64,000 bases of DNA from Tropicimonas sp. IMCC34011 (lineage in GTDB: Bacteria > Pseudomonadota > Alphaproteobacteria > Rhodobacterales > Rhodobacteraceae): assembly GCF_003390865.1 (NCBI RefSeq), contig NZ_QMEJ01000001.1, positions 62,001 through 126,000 of the forward strand. The letters are read 5' to 3'. How positions within the stretch are numbered: the first letter of the stretch is position 1; the number at the start of each line of letters is the position of its first letter. The translations under genes and the position numbers were made by a program. The notes below the pieces were generated by a model, which did not search any database, was not told the DNA's origin, and was given only the letters and a program-made list of their open reading frames with translations. Positions 1 to 7,534 of the stretch are shown in pieces.

Positions 1-798
1 GGCAATACCGCGGCTTCCGTGCAGCTGCGGAACGTGGCGCCCGGCTATATCTGGTTCCCCACCTCGGCGATCCCTGACGCCATGGGCGCGGAACTTGCGA
101 AGATGATGCAGGCCGAAGGCGTGAAGAGCGCTGCCCTGCTTGCCAATGAACTGCCATATTCGCAGGAGTTCCGCAGCTTCCTCATTCCCGCGCTTGAAGA
201 GGCCGGGATCGAAGTGATGGTGGATGAAAGCTATCCGCCGGACATCAAGGACATGACCTCGATGCTGGTCGAGGTGCGTGACGCTGCACCGGACGCTGTC
301 GTCGCGATGACCTACCCGTCGGACGCCTTCCTCTTCGCGGGGCAGGCGAAGGAACTGGGGATCGAGGCGTCTTTCGTGATGTCGCTGATCGGCCCGACCA
401 TCGACGCGTACCGCAAGGCGAACGGGAGTGCCGTGAATGGCATGGTCTCCTCCGCGCACTGGTCGCCCGAAGCCGAAGACTGGCCGAGGGGGCAGGCGTT
501 CTTCGATGCCTATGTCGAGGAGTTCGGCGAGGAACCTGACGCTCTCGACTCCGCGCTGGCCTACATGTCTCTGGAGATCCTTCAGCAGGCGGTGGCCGAG
601 GCAGGCCTCGAGCCCGAGGCCCTGCGCGACGAGATCGCCAGCGGGACCTTCGACACGATCAACGGCGAGGTCCGCTTCGAAGGCGTCCAGAACGTAGTGA
701 CCCCGACGGGCTTCGTCCAAATCCAGGACGGAAAGATCGAACTGGTCTGGCCCGAGTCCGTCGCGACCGCCGACTTCGCGCCAAAGCAAGGCTGGTAA
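1..798 (+). CDS. Branched-chain-amino-acid-type ABC transporter substrate-binding protein, 5'-truncated
   Basis: Periplasmic ligand-binding protein of the LivK/HAAT class. The frame is open from base 1, so the signal peptide and start of the first lobe lie outside the window; 265 residues remain. The remaining part has the class pattern: a segment with a lone-strand motif (AALLANELPYSQE) for the hinge, a DMTSMLVEVRDAAPDAV stretch typical of the second lobe, and a C-terminal region ending in a short basic tail. It is followed by two permeases and two ATPases of the same class, so it is the binding component of that transporter. The downstream YciI, cupin and FAD monooxygenase genes suggest the ligand is an aromatic or related acid rather than leucine; this is inference from context only. 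Confidence 0.88.
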   Translation, partial: GNTAASVQLRNVAPGYIWFPTSAIPDAMGAELAKMMQAEGVKSAALLANELPYSQEFRSFLIPALEEAGIEVMVDESYPPDIKDMTSMLVEVRDAAPDAVVAMTYPSDAFLFAGQAKELGIEASFVMSLIGPTIDAYRKANGSAVNGMVSSAHWSPEAEDWPRGQAFFDAYVEEFGEEPDALDSALAYMSLEILQQAVAEAGLEPEALRDEIASGTFDTINGEVRFEGVQNVVTPTGFVQIQDGKIELVWPESVATADFAPKQGW

Positions 799-906
799 AC
801 CGCGGGGCCCCGTTCTTTGCGGACGGGGCACCCTCCGGACCCATCCGACCCGCGCGGGCGTCCCCCGCGTGACACCCCGGGTCTCAGCTACGGGAACAGG
901 ACCGTC

Positions 907-1794
907 GTGGATACACTATTGTCAGGACAACTGCTCTTCGCCGCACTCGTTTCGGGATCGCTCTACGCGCTTGTCGCGCTCGGGCTGAACCTCGTCTATG
1001 GCACGCTGCGGCTGCTCAATATCGCGCACGGTGATCTGGTGATGATCGGGGCCTACACGGCTTTCTGGATGATCTCGCTCTTCGCCATCCCGCCGATACT
1101 CTCGCTCTTCATCGCGGCCGCGCTCTGTGCCCTGCTGGGATGGGCCGTCTATGCAGGTCTGTTCCGGCGGATGCTGGCCAAACCCGAGCTTGCAAAGCGG
1201 GTCGAGGCGAATTCGCTGATCCTTTTCTACGGCATATCGGTGATCCTGCAGAATCTCGCGGCGCTCGCCTTCACCTCGACATCGCGAGGCTATCAGTACC
1301 TCGACACCGTCATCACGTGGCAGGGGATCAGCATGACCGGCAACCGCCTGCTGTCGCTCGGCGTGGCAGCGTCGGTCTGCTTCGGCGCCTTGCTCTTCCT
1401 GCGCTTTCACCTCTTCGGATGGGGCCTGCGTGCGGTGATCCAGCGGCGCGAGGCGGCGCAGGTTGTCGGAGTGAACCTGAACAGGGTGCAACTGCTGACG
1501 ATCTGCGGCGGGTTCGCCGTTGCCGGCGTGGCGGGGGTGCTGGTCAGCATGACCGAGCAGATCACTCCATTCATGGGCTTCCCCTTCACCATCGTGGCCT
1601 TCGTGGTGATCATTATCGGAGGCCTTGGAAATATCGGGGCAGGGGTGCTTGCCGGCTTCTGTCTTGGGCTGGTTGAGACCTATGGCATCGCGCTCACCTC
1701 GCCCGGCTATCGCTCGATCCTGATCTACGGGCTTTTCGTCGGCGTTCTCCTGGTGCGTCCCGAAGGCATCTTCACCAAGGCGGTGCGGTCATGA
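907..1794 (+). CDS. Branched-chain-amino-acid-type ABC transporter permease (LivH-like)
   Basis: Inner-membrane permease of the LivH class, 295 residues, the usual length. It has about eight hydrophobic segments and the class motifs: an N-terminal GLNLVYGTLRLLNIAHGD stretch and a C-terminal GGLGNIGAG loop. An open frame extends upstream to 817, but those codons are Pro/Arg-rich and unlike the family, whereas GTG at 907 is preceded by a GGGAACAGGA ribosome-binding region and gives a natural membrane-protein start (residues MDTLLSGQ). It overlaps the next permease by an ATGA. Substrate unknown; it works with the binding protein upstream. Confidence 0.9.
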   Translation: MDTLLSGQLLFAALVSGSLYALVALGLNLVYGTLRLLNIAHGDLVMIGAYTAFWMISLFAIPPILSLFIAAALCALLGWAVYAGLFRRMLAKPELAKRVEANSLILFYGISVILQNLAALAFTSTSRGYQYLDTVITWQGISMTGNRLLSLGVAASVCFGALLFLRFHLFGWGLRAVIQRREAAQVVGVNLNRVQLLTICGGFAVAGVAGVLVSMTEQITPFMGFPFTIVAFVVIIIGGLGNIGAGVLAGFCLGLVETYGIALTSPGYRSILIYGLFVGVLLVRPEGIFTKAVRS

Positions 1795-2693
1795 GGGGCG
1801 CCGGCATGATCCTCGGTCTCGCTCTCGCCGTTTTCGGCGTGGCCGTCCCCTTCATCGGCAGCCCCTACATGATGGGGGTGGTCTTCCAGGTGGCGATGTG
1901 GATCGCCCTGGCGCAGAGCTGGTCGATGCTCTCGGCGACGACCGGGTACCTTTCGCTCGGCCATGCGGTCTTCTACGGGATCGGCGCCTATGTCTGCGTA
2001 CTGCTGACCGGCACGCTCCCCTTCGAACTGGCGCTGCTCGCGGCGGCCGGGTCCGCTGGGCTCTTCGCGGCGCTGGTCGGGATGCCGGTGCTGAGGGTGC
2101 GTGGTCCATACTTCGTCATCCTGACCTACGGGTTGTCGGAGCTCGTTCGCCACGTGGTCATGCGCATCGAATCTGCACTGGGCAGCTTCGGTCGGATGAT
2201 CTTTGACGTGCCCTCAACCGAGGTGTTGCTGTGGTGGATGGTGGGGCTTGCGGTGCTGGCCACCCTGGGCGCCTATGCCATCAGGCACTCGCGCTTCGGG
2301 GCCGGATTGGCCGCCATTCGCGAAGACGAGGTCGCGGCAGAGACAGTGGGCGTTCCCGTCACGCGGCTCAAGCTGCTGGCCTTTATCGCGTCCGCCATCA
2401 TTCCCGGAGCCGTCGGTGGCCTTGCCCTGCTGCGCACCAGCTACTTCGAGCCGGCGCAGGCATTCGATCCGGTCATTTCGTTCACGATCGTCACCATGGC
2501 GCTCGTCGGCGGGACCGAGACCGTGCGCGGGCCAATCCTGGGGGCCGTGGGCTTCGCACTGCTCTCGGAGCTTCTGTGGTCCAGCCTGCCGCAACTTTAC
2601 ATGATCGTGCTCGGCCTGACGCTGATCGGCTTCATCCTCTTTGTTCCCAAAGGGCTCTCCGGCCTTCTCGGACGCATCGGGAGGGCAGCCTGA
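1791..2693 (+). CDS. Branched-chain-amino-acid-type ABC transporter permease (LivM-like)
   Basis: Second inner-membrane permease of the transporter, 300 residues. The LivM signature is visible: a SLGHAVFYGIGAY stretch in the N-terminal third, an AIREDE-containing cytoplasmic loop near residue 175 that contacts the ATPases, and a GG-T-TVRGPILGA loop near the C-terminus. It starts inside the stop codon of the LivH-like gene (ATGA) and its own stop overlaps the start of the LivG-like ATPase gene at 2693, so the cluster is translationally coupled. A second possible ATG lies at 1806; the 1791 start is preferred because of the coupling. Confidence 0.9.
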   Translation: MRGAGMILGLALAVFGVAVPFIGSPYMMGVVFQVAMWIALAQSWSMLSATTGYLSLGHAVFYGIGAYVCVLLTGTLPFELALLAAAGSAGLFAALVGMPVLRVRGPYFVILTYGLSELVRHVVMRIESALGSFGRMIFDVPSTEVLLWWMVGLAVLATLGAYAIRHSRFGAGLAAIREDEVAAETVGVPVTRLKLLAFIASAIIPGAVGGLALLRTSYFEPAQAFDPVISFTIVTMALVGGTETVRGPILGAVGFALLSELLWSSLPQLYMIVLGLTLIGFILFVPKGLSGLLGRIGRAA

Positions 2694-3412
2694 TGGCATT
2701 CCTCGACATCAAGGGCGTGAGCAAACGCTTCGGCGGATTGATGGCGCTCAACGACGTCAGTCTTCAGGTCGAGAAGGGCGAGATCTTCGGCCTCATGGGG
2801 GCCAATGGAGCGGGCAAGACGACGCTGTTCAGCGTGATTGCAGGGCACGTAGCGCCTTCGGCGGGCGAGGTTGTCTTCGACGGCACGCGGCTGACGGGGC
2901 TTTCGCCCAGTCGGATCTGCCGCCTCGGACTCTGCCGAACGTTTCAGATCGTGCGACCCTTCGCGGGTCTCACCGTGGCTGAGAACCTTCGCGTCGCGGC
3001 CCTCTACGGAAGCGGGCGCAAGCTCTCCGCCTCCGAGATCGCCGCGGTGGTGGACGAGGCGCTGCAGGCTGTCGATTTGGCTGACCGACGCCACCTCGAT
3101 GCGGCGCAGCTCACCCTTTCGGGTCAGAAGCGGCTGGAGATCGCCCGGGCGCTCGCCACGGGGGCAGAGCTTATAATGCTGGACGAGGTCATGGCGGGTC
3201 TGAACCCGACCGAGGTCAGCGCGATGCTCGCCACACTTGAGCGGCTCCGCGGCGAACATGGCCTGACCTTCGTGATCGTCGAGCACGTGATCGGCGCGCT
3301 GATGACACTCTCTGATCGGATCCTCGTGCTCGATCACGGTGAGCGTATCGCATTCGGCACGCCCGAGGAGATCGGTAACCACAAACGCGTCGCGGAGGTG
3401 TACTTCGGATGA
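2693..3412 (+). CDS. Branched-chain-amino-acid-type ABC transporter ATP-binding protein (LivG-like)
   Basis: Cytoplasmic ATPase of 239 residues. Walker A is GANGAGKT near residue 38, the signature motif is the degenerate LSGQKRLEIA form common in LivG proteins, and Walker B is LIMLDEVMAGL followed by a switch histidine in VEHVIGAL. The open frame runs far upstream of 2693 through the LivM-like gene, but homology starts at ATG 2693 (residues MAFLDIKGVSKRFGG), which overlaps the previous stop by one base. It pairs with the LivF-like ATPase immediately downstream. Confidence 0.9.
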   Translation: MAFLDIKGVSKRFGGLMALNDVSLQVEKGEIFGLMGANGAGKTTLFSVIAGHVAPSAGEVVFDGTRLTGLSPSRICRLGLCRTFQIVRPFAGLTVAENLRVAALYGSGRKLSASEIAAVVDEALQAVDLADRRHLDAAQLTLSGQKRLEIARALATGAELIMLDEVMAGLNPTEVSAMLATLERLRGEHGLTFVIVEHVIGALMTLSDRILVLDHGERIAFGTPEEIGNHKRVAEVYFG

Positions 3413-4125
3413 CAACTCCAATGCTTTCCGTCTCAGGCCTGCGCGCCGCCTACGGGCCGGTGCAGGTGCTGTTCGACGTGGACTTCGACGTGGAGCCGGG
3501 TAGCGTGACCACCCTGATCGGGGCCAATGGTGCGGGCAAGACCACGATCATGAAGTCCATTGCCGGTCTCGTGGCCCCGGCGGCGGGCGAGATCAGCTTC
3601 GAGGGGCGGGACATCACGCAGGCGGCCAGCCACGACCGCGTGGATGCTGGCCTCTGCCTGATCCCGGAAGGCCGCCTGGTTTTCCCCGGTATGACGGTCG
3701 AACAAAACCTGCGCCTCGGCGCGATCGCGCCTGCCGCGCGGGCGGGTCACTCCGAGATGCTGGCCGAGGTGTTCCGCCGCTTTCCCCGATTGGAAGAACG
3801 GCGGGGCCAGCAGGCCGGGCTGATGTCCGGCGGCGAACAGCAGATGCTCGCCCTCGGGCGCGGGCTCATGGCGCGGCCGCGCCTGATCCTGATGGACGAA
3901 CCTACGCTCGGGCTTGCACCAGTCATGGTGAAACAGGTTTTCGAGACGATCGAGGAGCTTCGCGCCACCGGCTTCACGATCCTCCTCGCCGAACAGAATG
4001 CCAAGGTCGCACTCGAGCTCGCCGATCGGGCCTACCTGCTGGAAAACGGACGCGTCGCCCTGTCGGGGTCGGGGGCCGAGTTGCTCGACTCGCCCGACGT
4101 GCGCCGCGCCTACCTCGGGATGTGA
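3409..4125 (+). CDS. Branched-chain-amino-acid-type ABC transporter ATP-binding protein (LivF-like)
   Basis: Second cytoplasmic ATPase, 238 residues. Walker A GANGAGKTT, the class-typical MSGGEQQMLALGRGL signature, and Walker B LILMDEPTLGLAP are all intact, with the switch region LLAEQNAKVAL. The start overlaps the LivG-like stop by four bases. This completes a five-component HAAT-type transporter (binding protein, two permeases, two ATPases). Confidence 0.9.
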   Translation: MTTPMLSVSGLRAAYGPVQVLFDVDFDVEPGSVTTLIGANGAGKTTIMKSIAGLVAPAAGEISFEGRDITQAASHDRVDAGLCLIPEGRLVFPGMTVEQNLRLGAIAPAARAGHSEMLAEVFRRFPRLEERRGQQAGLMSGGEQQMLALGRGLMARPRLILMDEPTLGLAPVMVKQVFETIEELRATGFTILLAEQNAKVALELADRAYLLENGRVALSGSGAELLDSPDVRRAYLGM

Positions 4126-4162
4126 CAGCCATTCCTGCGTATCCCTGACGAAAGGAGCCCCA

Positions 4163-4453
4163 ATGCGCTTCATTGCCCTCTTCTTCGACGATGTTCAGCC
4201 GGCGCAGATCGACGCTGATCTGACACGGGAACACTTCGACTATCTCGCCGCCTGCGGGGATCGGATCACCGATGCTGGCGGATTGCGGGACGGGCCCGAG
4301 GCGCCCTTCTGCGGTTCGCTCTGGATCATCGAGGCCGAGAGCCTGGACGAGGCTCAGGCCCTCGCCGACGGAGACCCTTATTGCAAGGCAGGGCTGAGGC
4401 CGGACTACCGCGTGCTGCAATGGAACAGGGCGCCCTTGCCCAAGACCGACTGA
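4163..4453 (+). CDS. YciI-family protein
   Basis: Small cytoplasmic protein of 96 residues with a YCII-type ferredoxin-like fold. The family pattern is visible: an N-terminal strand MRFIALFFDD, an EHFDYL segment carrying the conserved His/Asp pair, a DAGGLRD turn and a C-terminal DEAQALADGDPY helix-strand unit. It has a good ribosome-binding site (AAAGGAGC, 4151-4157). YciI-like proteins are often found with muconolactone-isomerase-like or dehalogenating activities in aromatic degradation clusters; its place between the transporter and the FAD monooxygenase fits an accessory catabolic role, but the exact reaction cannot be read from the sequence. Confidence 0.8.
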   Translation: MRFIALFFDDVQPAQIDADLTREHFDYLAACGDRITDAGGLRDGPEAPFCGSLWIIEAESLDEAQALADGDPYCKAGLRPDYRVLQWNRAPLPKTD

Positions 4454-4476
4454 CCCGACAAGGAAAGGATTGAGCC

Positions 4477-4923
4477 ATGAGTACCCCAGACGGCACCGAG
4501 GTGAAGGTCTTCACCCCCGAAAACACCACCGACGCCAAGCAGGGCATGCCGCAGTTTTTCGGCGTTTCCGAAAATACGACCGGTGCGAAGCACCTGTCGC
4601 TGAACGTGACGGCTTTCGGGCCCGGCGGGCGCGCCAAGTCGCATCGCCACAAGGATTACGAGACCGCGATCTACACGATGGCGGGCAAGATCGTGCTGCT
4701 GCACGGGCCGAACCTCGAAACCGAGAGCCTGATGGAGCCCGGAAGCTTCTGCTTCATCCCGGCGGAGGTGCCGCACGTCGCCTTCAACCTGTCCAAGACC
4801 GAGCCGGCGACTGCGCTGACCGCGCGCAATGACCCGCGCGAGCAGGAGAATGTCATGCTGATGCCGGAACTCGATACCGAGGAACTTGCCGCGCGGATCG
4901 CCAAGCGCCGGGCGGAGGGCTGA
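4477..4923 (+). CDS. Cupin-domain protein
   Basis: 148-residue single-domain cupin. Motif 1 appears as KSHRHKDYETAIYTMAGK (two His and a Glu as probable metal ligands, residues about 53-60) and motif 2 as PGSFCFIPAEVPHVAFN (the last His completing the site). It resembles small uncharacterised cupins found beside flavin monooxygenases rather than full-length gentisate dioxygenase. A GGAAAGGA ribosome-binding site lies at 4461-4468. The gene sits 23 bases after the YciI gene and 3 bases before the monooxygenase, so it belongs to the same operon. It could be a ring-opening dioxygenase, an isomerase or a sensor; the sequence does not decide. Confidence 0.8.
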   Translation: MSTPDGTEVKVFTPENTTDAKQGMPQFFGVSENTTGAKHLSLNVTAFGPGGRAKSHRHKDYETAIYTMAGKIVLLHGPNLETESLMEPGSFCFIPAEVPHVAFNLSKTEPATALTARNDPREQENVMLMPELDTEELAARIAKRRAEG

Positions 4924-4926
4924 GCG

Positions 4927-6171
4927 ATGAACGTTATCATTGCCGGCGGCGGCATCGGGGGGCTGACGGCAGCCCTGTATCTCCACAAGCACGGCGTGTC
5001 CTGCCAGGTCTTCGAGAAGGTGCCCGAGATTTTGCAGCTGGGCGTGGGCATCACCATGCTTCCGCACGCGATCAGCGCCATGAACGAGCTGGGGCTCATG
5101 GACCGCCTCGACGCACTTGGCGTGCGCACCGACCGGATGATCTTCCGGACCCGCGGCGGGCAGGAGGTCTGGGATGCCCCGCGCGGCCTTGCTGCCGGAT
5201 ATGATGTGCCGCAAATCACGGCGCACCGGGCCGATATCCACCAGGTGCTGCTGGATGCCGTGGCAGAGCGCCTGCCCGAGGGGGCGCTGACCCTCGACGC
5301 GGGGTTCCAGGACGTGGAGGAGACCGGGGAGGGCGTCCGCGTGACCCTGCGCCGCAAGGACGGCAGCACGTTCACGGCCGAGGGCGACATGCTGATCGGG
5401 GCCGACGGGATCCACTCCGCCGTGCGCCGGCACCTCAATCCGGACGAAGGCGCGCCGCGCTGGTCCGGCCTGATGCTTTGGCGCGGGTCGCTCGACTGGC
5501 CCAAAGTTCTCGACGGGCACACGATCATCAATTCGGGCGGGATCAGCCGGAAGTTCATCTTCTATCCGATCGGTCCCGGCAAGACACCCGAAACGCAATT
5601 GATGAACTGGGCCTGCGTGGTACGCCAGGCTGCGCCGGGGGCGCCGGCGCCCGGCCGCGAGGACTGGAACCGCGAGGCGCAGGCCGAGGTGCTGCACCCG
5701 ATCCTCAAGGATTTCACCGTACCCGAGACCGACATCCGCGCGATGGTGGATGCGACGCCGGTTTTCTGGGATTTCCCGATGTGCGACCGGGACCCCCTCG
5801 AGACCTGGACCCGCGGCCGCGTAACTCTGCTCGGAGATGCCGCGCACCCGATGTATCCATTCGGGGCGAATGGCTCGGCGCAGGCAATCCTCGACGCGCG
5901 TACGCTCGGGCGGCTCTGCGGCGAGGGGGGCGATCCGGCTGCGATCCTGCAGGCTTACGAGGCCGAGCGGCTCGGGCCGGTGAACGACGTTGTCGCGGGC
6001 AACCGCACCGGCGGACCGGAACGTGTCATCGACGAGGTGGAATCTCGTATCGCCGAGCTGCCGGGGCAACAATTCGACGATCTGGAAACGGTTCTTCCGT
6101 TCAAGGAACGCGATGCCATCGTGAACGGCTATTCCAGGCTTGCGGGCTTCTCAGCGGAGCAAATTCGCTGA
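4927..6171 (+). CDS. FAD-dependent monooxygenase (PhzS / salicylate-hydroxylase-like)
   Basis: 414-residue class A flavoprotein monooxygenase. The N-terminal Rossmann motif GGGIGGLTAALYL binds FAD, a DG-type motif (IGADGIHSAVRRHL) lies near residue 160, and the GDAAHPMYPFGANG motif near residue 305 binds the ribityl chain; the family length is 380-420. It probably hydroxylates an aromatic or heteroaromatic substrate with NAD(P)H and O2, using a compound imported by the ABC system upstream. It is the last gene of the operon. The C-terminus runs directly to within about ten bases of an IS3 transposase scrap, so the original 3' end of the operon may have been lost; the protein itself looks complete. 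Confidence 0.85.
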   Translation: MNVIIAGGGIGGLTAALYLHKHGVSCQVFEKVPEILQLGVGITMLPHAISAMNELGLMDRLDALGVRTDRMIFRTRGGQEVWDAPRGLAAGYDVPQITAHRADIHQVLLDAVAERLPEGALTLDAGFQDVEETGEGVRVTLRRKDGSTFTAEGDMLIGADGIHSAVRRHLNPDEGAPRWSGLMLWRGSLDWPKVLDGHTIINSGGISRKFIFYPIGPGKTPETQLMNWACVVRQAAPGAPAPGREDWNREAQAEVLHPILKDFTVPETDIRAMVDATPVFWDFPMCDRDPLETWTRGRVTLLGDAAHPMYPFGANGSAQAILDARTLGRLCGEGGDPAAILQAYEAERLGPVNDVVAGNRTGGPERVIDEVESRIAELPGQQFDDLETVLPFKERDAIVNGYSRLAGFSAEQIR

Positions 6172-6181
6172 GACTACGGAC

Positions 6182-6291
6182 GGAATCGAGAGCTTCAACG
6201 GCAAGCTTCGGTCGGAAAATCTGAATGCTCGCTGTTTCCTGATCTCGCGGATGCGCGCGAATAGTTGGAACCCTGGCGTCGAGACTACACG
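6182..6291 (+). pseudogene. IS3-family transposase (OrfB) C-terminal remnant
   Basis: About 37 codons match the conserved C-terminal part of IS3-family OrfB integrases: an IESFNGKLRSENLNAR stretch followed, after a one-base frame change near 6241, by LADARE-stop-LEPWRRDY. In intact elements this segment reads roughly ESFNGKLRDECLN ... LADAR ... WRRDYN. The frameshift and in-frame stop mean it is non-functional. No other part of an IS3 element and no inverted repeat can be recognised around it. Confidence 0.75.
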
Positions 6292-6577
6292 ATGTCAGAT
6301 TGAATGGGTCGATCGGATACAGCGTTCCGATCGACCTGCATATTTCCGGTGGCGTAGCCAGCCCGCCATGGGGATCAGAGCCGGACATCGGGTCTGAGGT
6401 CACTCGCTATGACTTTCACATCGATGCAATAAAGACGTATTCGTCGCTGGCGAGCGCGGCCAGTCGATAAAAGAGGGCGCTCGGGAAATCCTGCACAGGG
6501 CTTTGCCACCGTTCGCTGCACCCGCTCAGTCCTTACAGGTTGATAGTCGGTCGGCTGGCGGCTATCCTTTCTTCAAT
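6292..6577. other. Non-coding stretch after IS3 remnant
   Basis: About 285 bases between the transposase scrap and the TPP riboswitch. No frame of convincing coding character was seen on either strand. It probably includes the promoter for the thiamine operon, but no clear -35/-10 pair could be picked out. Confidence 0.4.
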
Positions 6578-6661
6578 TCCGTTGGGGTGCCCTATTCAGG
6601 GCTGAGAGGCGCGAGCCAACCCATCGAACCTGATCCGGACAATACCGGCGTAGGGAACGGA
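6578..6661 (+). promoter_or_regulatory. TPP riboswitch (THI box)
   Basis: A complete thiamine-pyrophosphate aptamer. The THI-box core is recognisable: GGGGTGC at 6584-6590, GGCTGAGA at 6600-6607, ACCC in the junction, and the long conserved 3' part CCTGATCCGGACAATACCGG followed by CGTAGGGA. P1 can form between TCCGTT (6578-6583) and AACGGA (6656-6661). It sits 72 bases upstream of thiD, so it controls the ten-gene thiamine operon. Confidence 0.95.
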
Positions 6662-6673
6662 GCAAGATCTGAC

Positions 6674-6725
6674 GCGGCATAATAGCCGCGGGCTGTCGAC
6701 CTCCATCCCCTATGTCCGGTGGAGG
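6674..6725 (+). promoter_or_regulatory. Riboswitch expression platform with SD-sequestering hairpin
   Basis: Between aptamer and thiD two inverted repeats are visible. GCGGC (6674-6678) can pair with GCCGC (6685-6689). CCTCCA (6700-6705) is exactly complementary to TGGAGG (6720-6725), which is the Shine-Dalgarno sequence of thiD. No U-run follows either stem. This predicts translational rather than transcriptional control: with TPP bound the CCTCCA arm would hide the SD. Confidence 0.65.
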
Positions 6726-6733
6726 AAACGTCG

Positions 6734-7534
6734 ATGCCGCACGCATCCGCAATGACGATAGCAGGCTCCGACAGTGGCGGAGGCGCGGGCATTCAGGCCG
6801 ATCTGAAGGCGTTTTCCGCACTCGGGGTTTACGGGACGAGCGCCATCACCGCGATCACGGCACAGAACACCCGAGGCGTTTTCGCCGTCGAGCCTGTCTC
6901 GCCCGCGACAGTGTCCGCCCAAATCGCCGCCGTTCTGGATGATATTCCGCCGGCCGCGATCAAGATCGGGATGCTCGCATCGCCGGAGATCGTCGCCGCC
7001 GTCGCTGCGGCGATCGCGGATTATGACGGACCCGTCGTGCTCGATCCCGTCATGGTGGCGAAGTCGGGAGATGCGCTTCTGTCGGAAGACGCGGAAGCGG
7101 CGCTGATCGAGATGCTGATCCCGCGCGCGCATGTCCTGACGCCGAACCTGCCGGAAGCAGCGCGCCTCCTCGGGCGCGCCCCCGCGCGGGGCGCTGATGA
7201 AACGGTGGGGCAGGGGCTGGCCCTGCTCGACCTCGGGGCGCAAGCTGTCGTGATGAAGGGCGGTCATGCCGACGGGCCGACCTGCATCGATCGGCTGGTG
7301 ACGGCGTCCGGTGTCATCGCGATGGAGCAGCCGCGGCTCGCCACACGTAACACGCACGGGACGGGATGCACGCTGTCCTCCGCCATCGCGGCCGAGCTTG
7401 CGAAAGGGGCGGGCGTCGCGGCGGCCGTGCAGCGGGCACAGGCCTGGCTGCATGGGGCGATCCGGGCGGCAGACCGGCTGGACATCGGCAGCGGCCACGG
7501 TCCAGTCCATCATTTCCACGAGGTCTGGACGTGA
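6734..7534 (+). CDS. thiD: Hydroxymethylpyrimidine/phosphomethylpyrimidine kinase
   Basis: 266-residue ribokinase-fold enzyme that phosphorylates HMP and HMP-P in the pyrimidine branch of thiamine synthesis. Family motifs: AGSDSGGGAGIQADLKAF at the N-terminus (substrate loop), VLDPVMVAKSG in the middle, and the C-terminal anion hole THGTGCTLSSAIAA with the catalytic Asp/Cys region. ATG 6734 is chosen because a GGAGGAAA ribosome-binding site ends five bases upstream and is the element masked by the riboswitch platform; GTG 6719 lies inside that hairpin. It overlaps thiO by four bases. ThiD also feeds on HMP regenerated by TenA encoded downstream. Confidence 0.93.
   Translation: MPHASAMTIAGSDSGGGAGIQADLKAFSALGVYGTSAITAITAQNTRGVFAVEPVSPATVSAQIAAVLDDIPPAAIKIGMLASPEIVAAVAAAIADYDGPVVLDPVMVAKSGDALLSEDAEAALIEMLIPRAHVLTPNLPEAARLLGRAPARGADETVGQGLALLDLGAQAVVMKGGHADGPTCIDRLVTASGVIAMEQPRLATRNTHGTGCTLSSAIAAELAKGAGVAAAVQRAQAWLHGAIRAADRLDIGSGHGPVHHFHEVWT

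Noticed and set aside
817-906. Longer N-terminus for the LivH-like permease
   Set aside because: Pro/Arg-rich codons before the GTG at 907 do not fit the family; the SD is directly before 907.
4405-6072. 555-codon open frame on the minus strand opposite the cupin and FAD monooxygenase genes
   Set aside because: Antisense shadow of a high-GC gene: Arg/His/Pro-rich, no domain, and both sense genes are clear.
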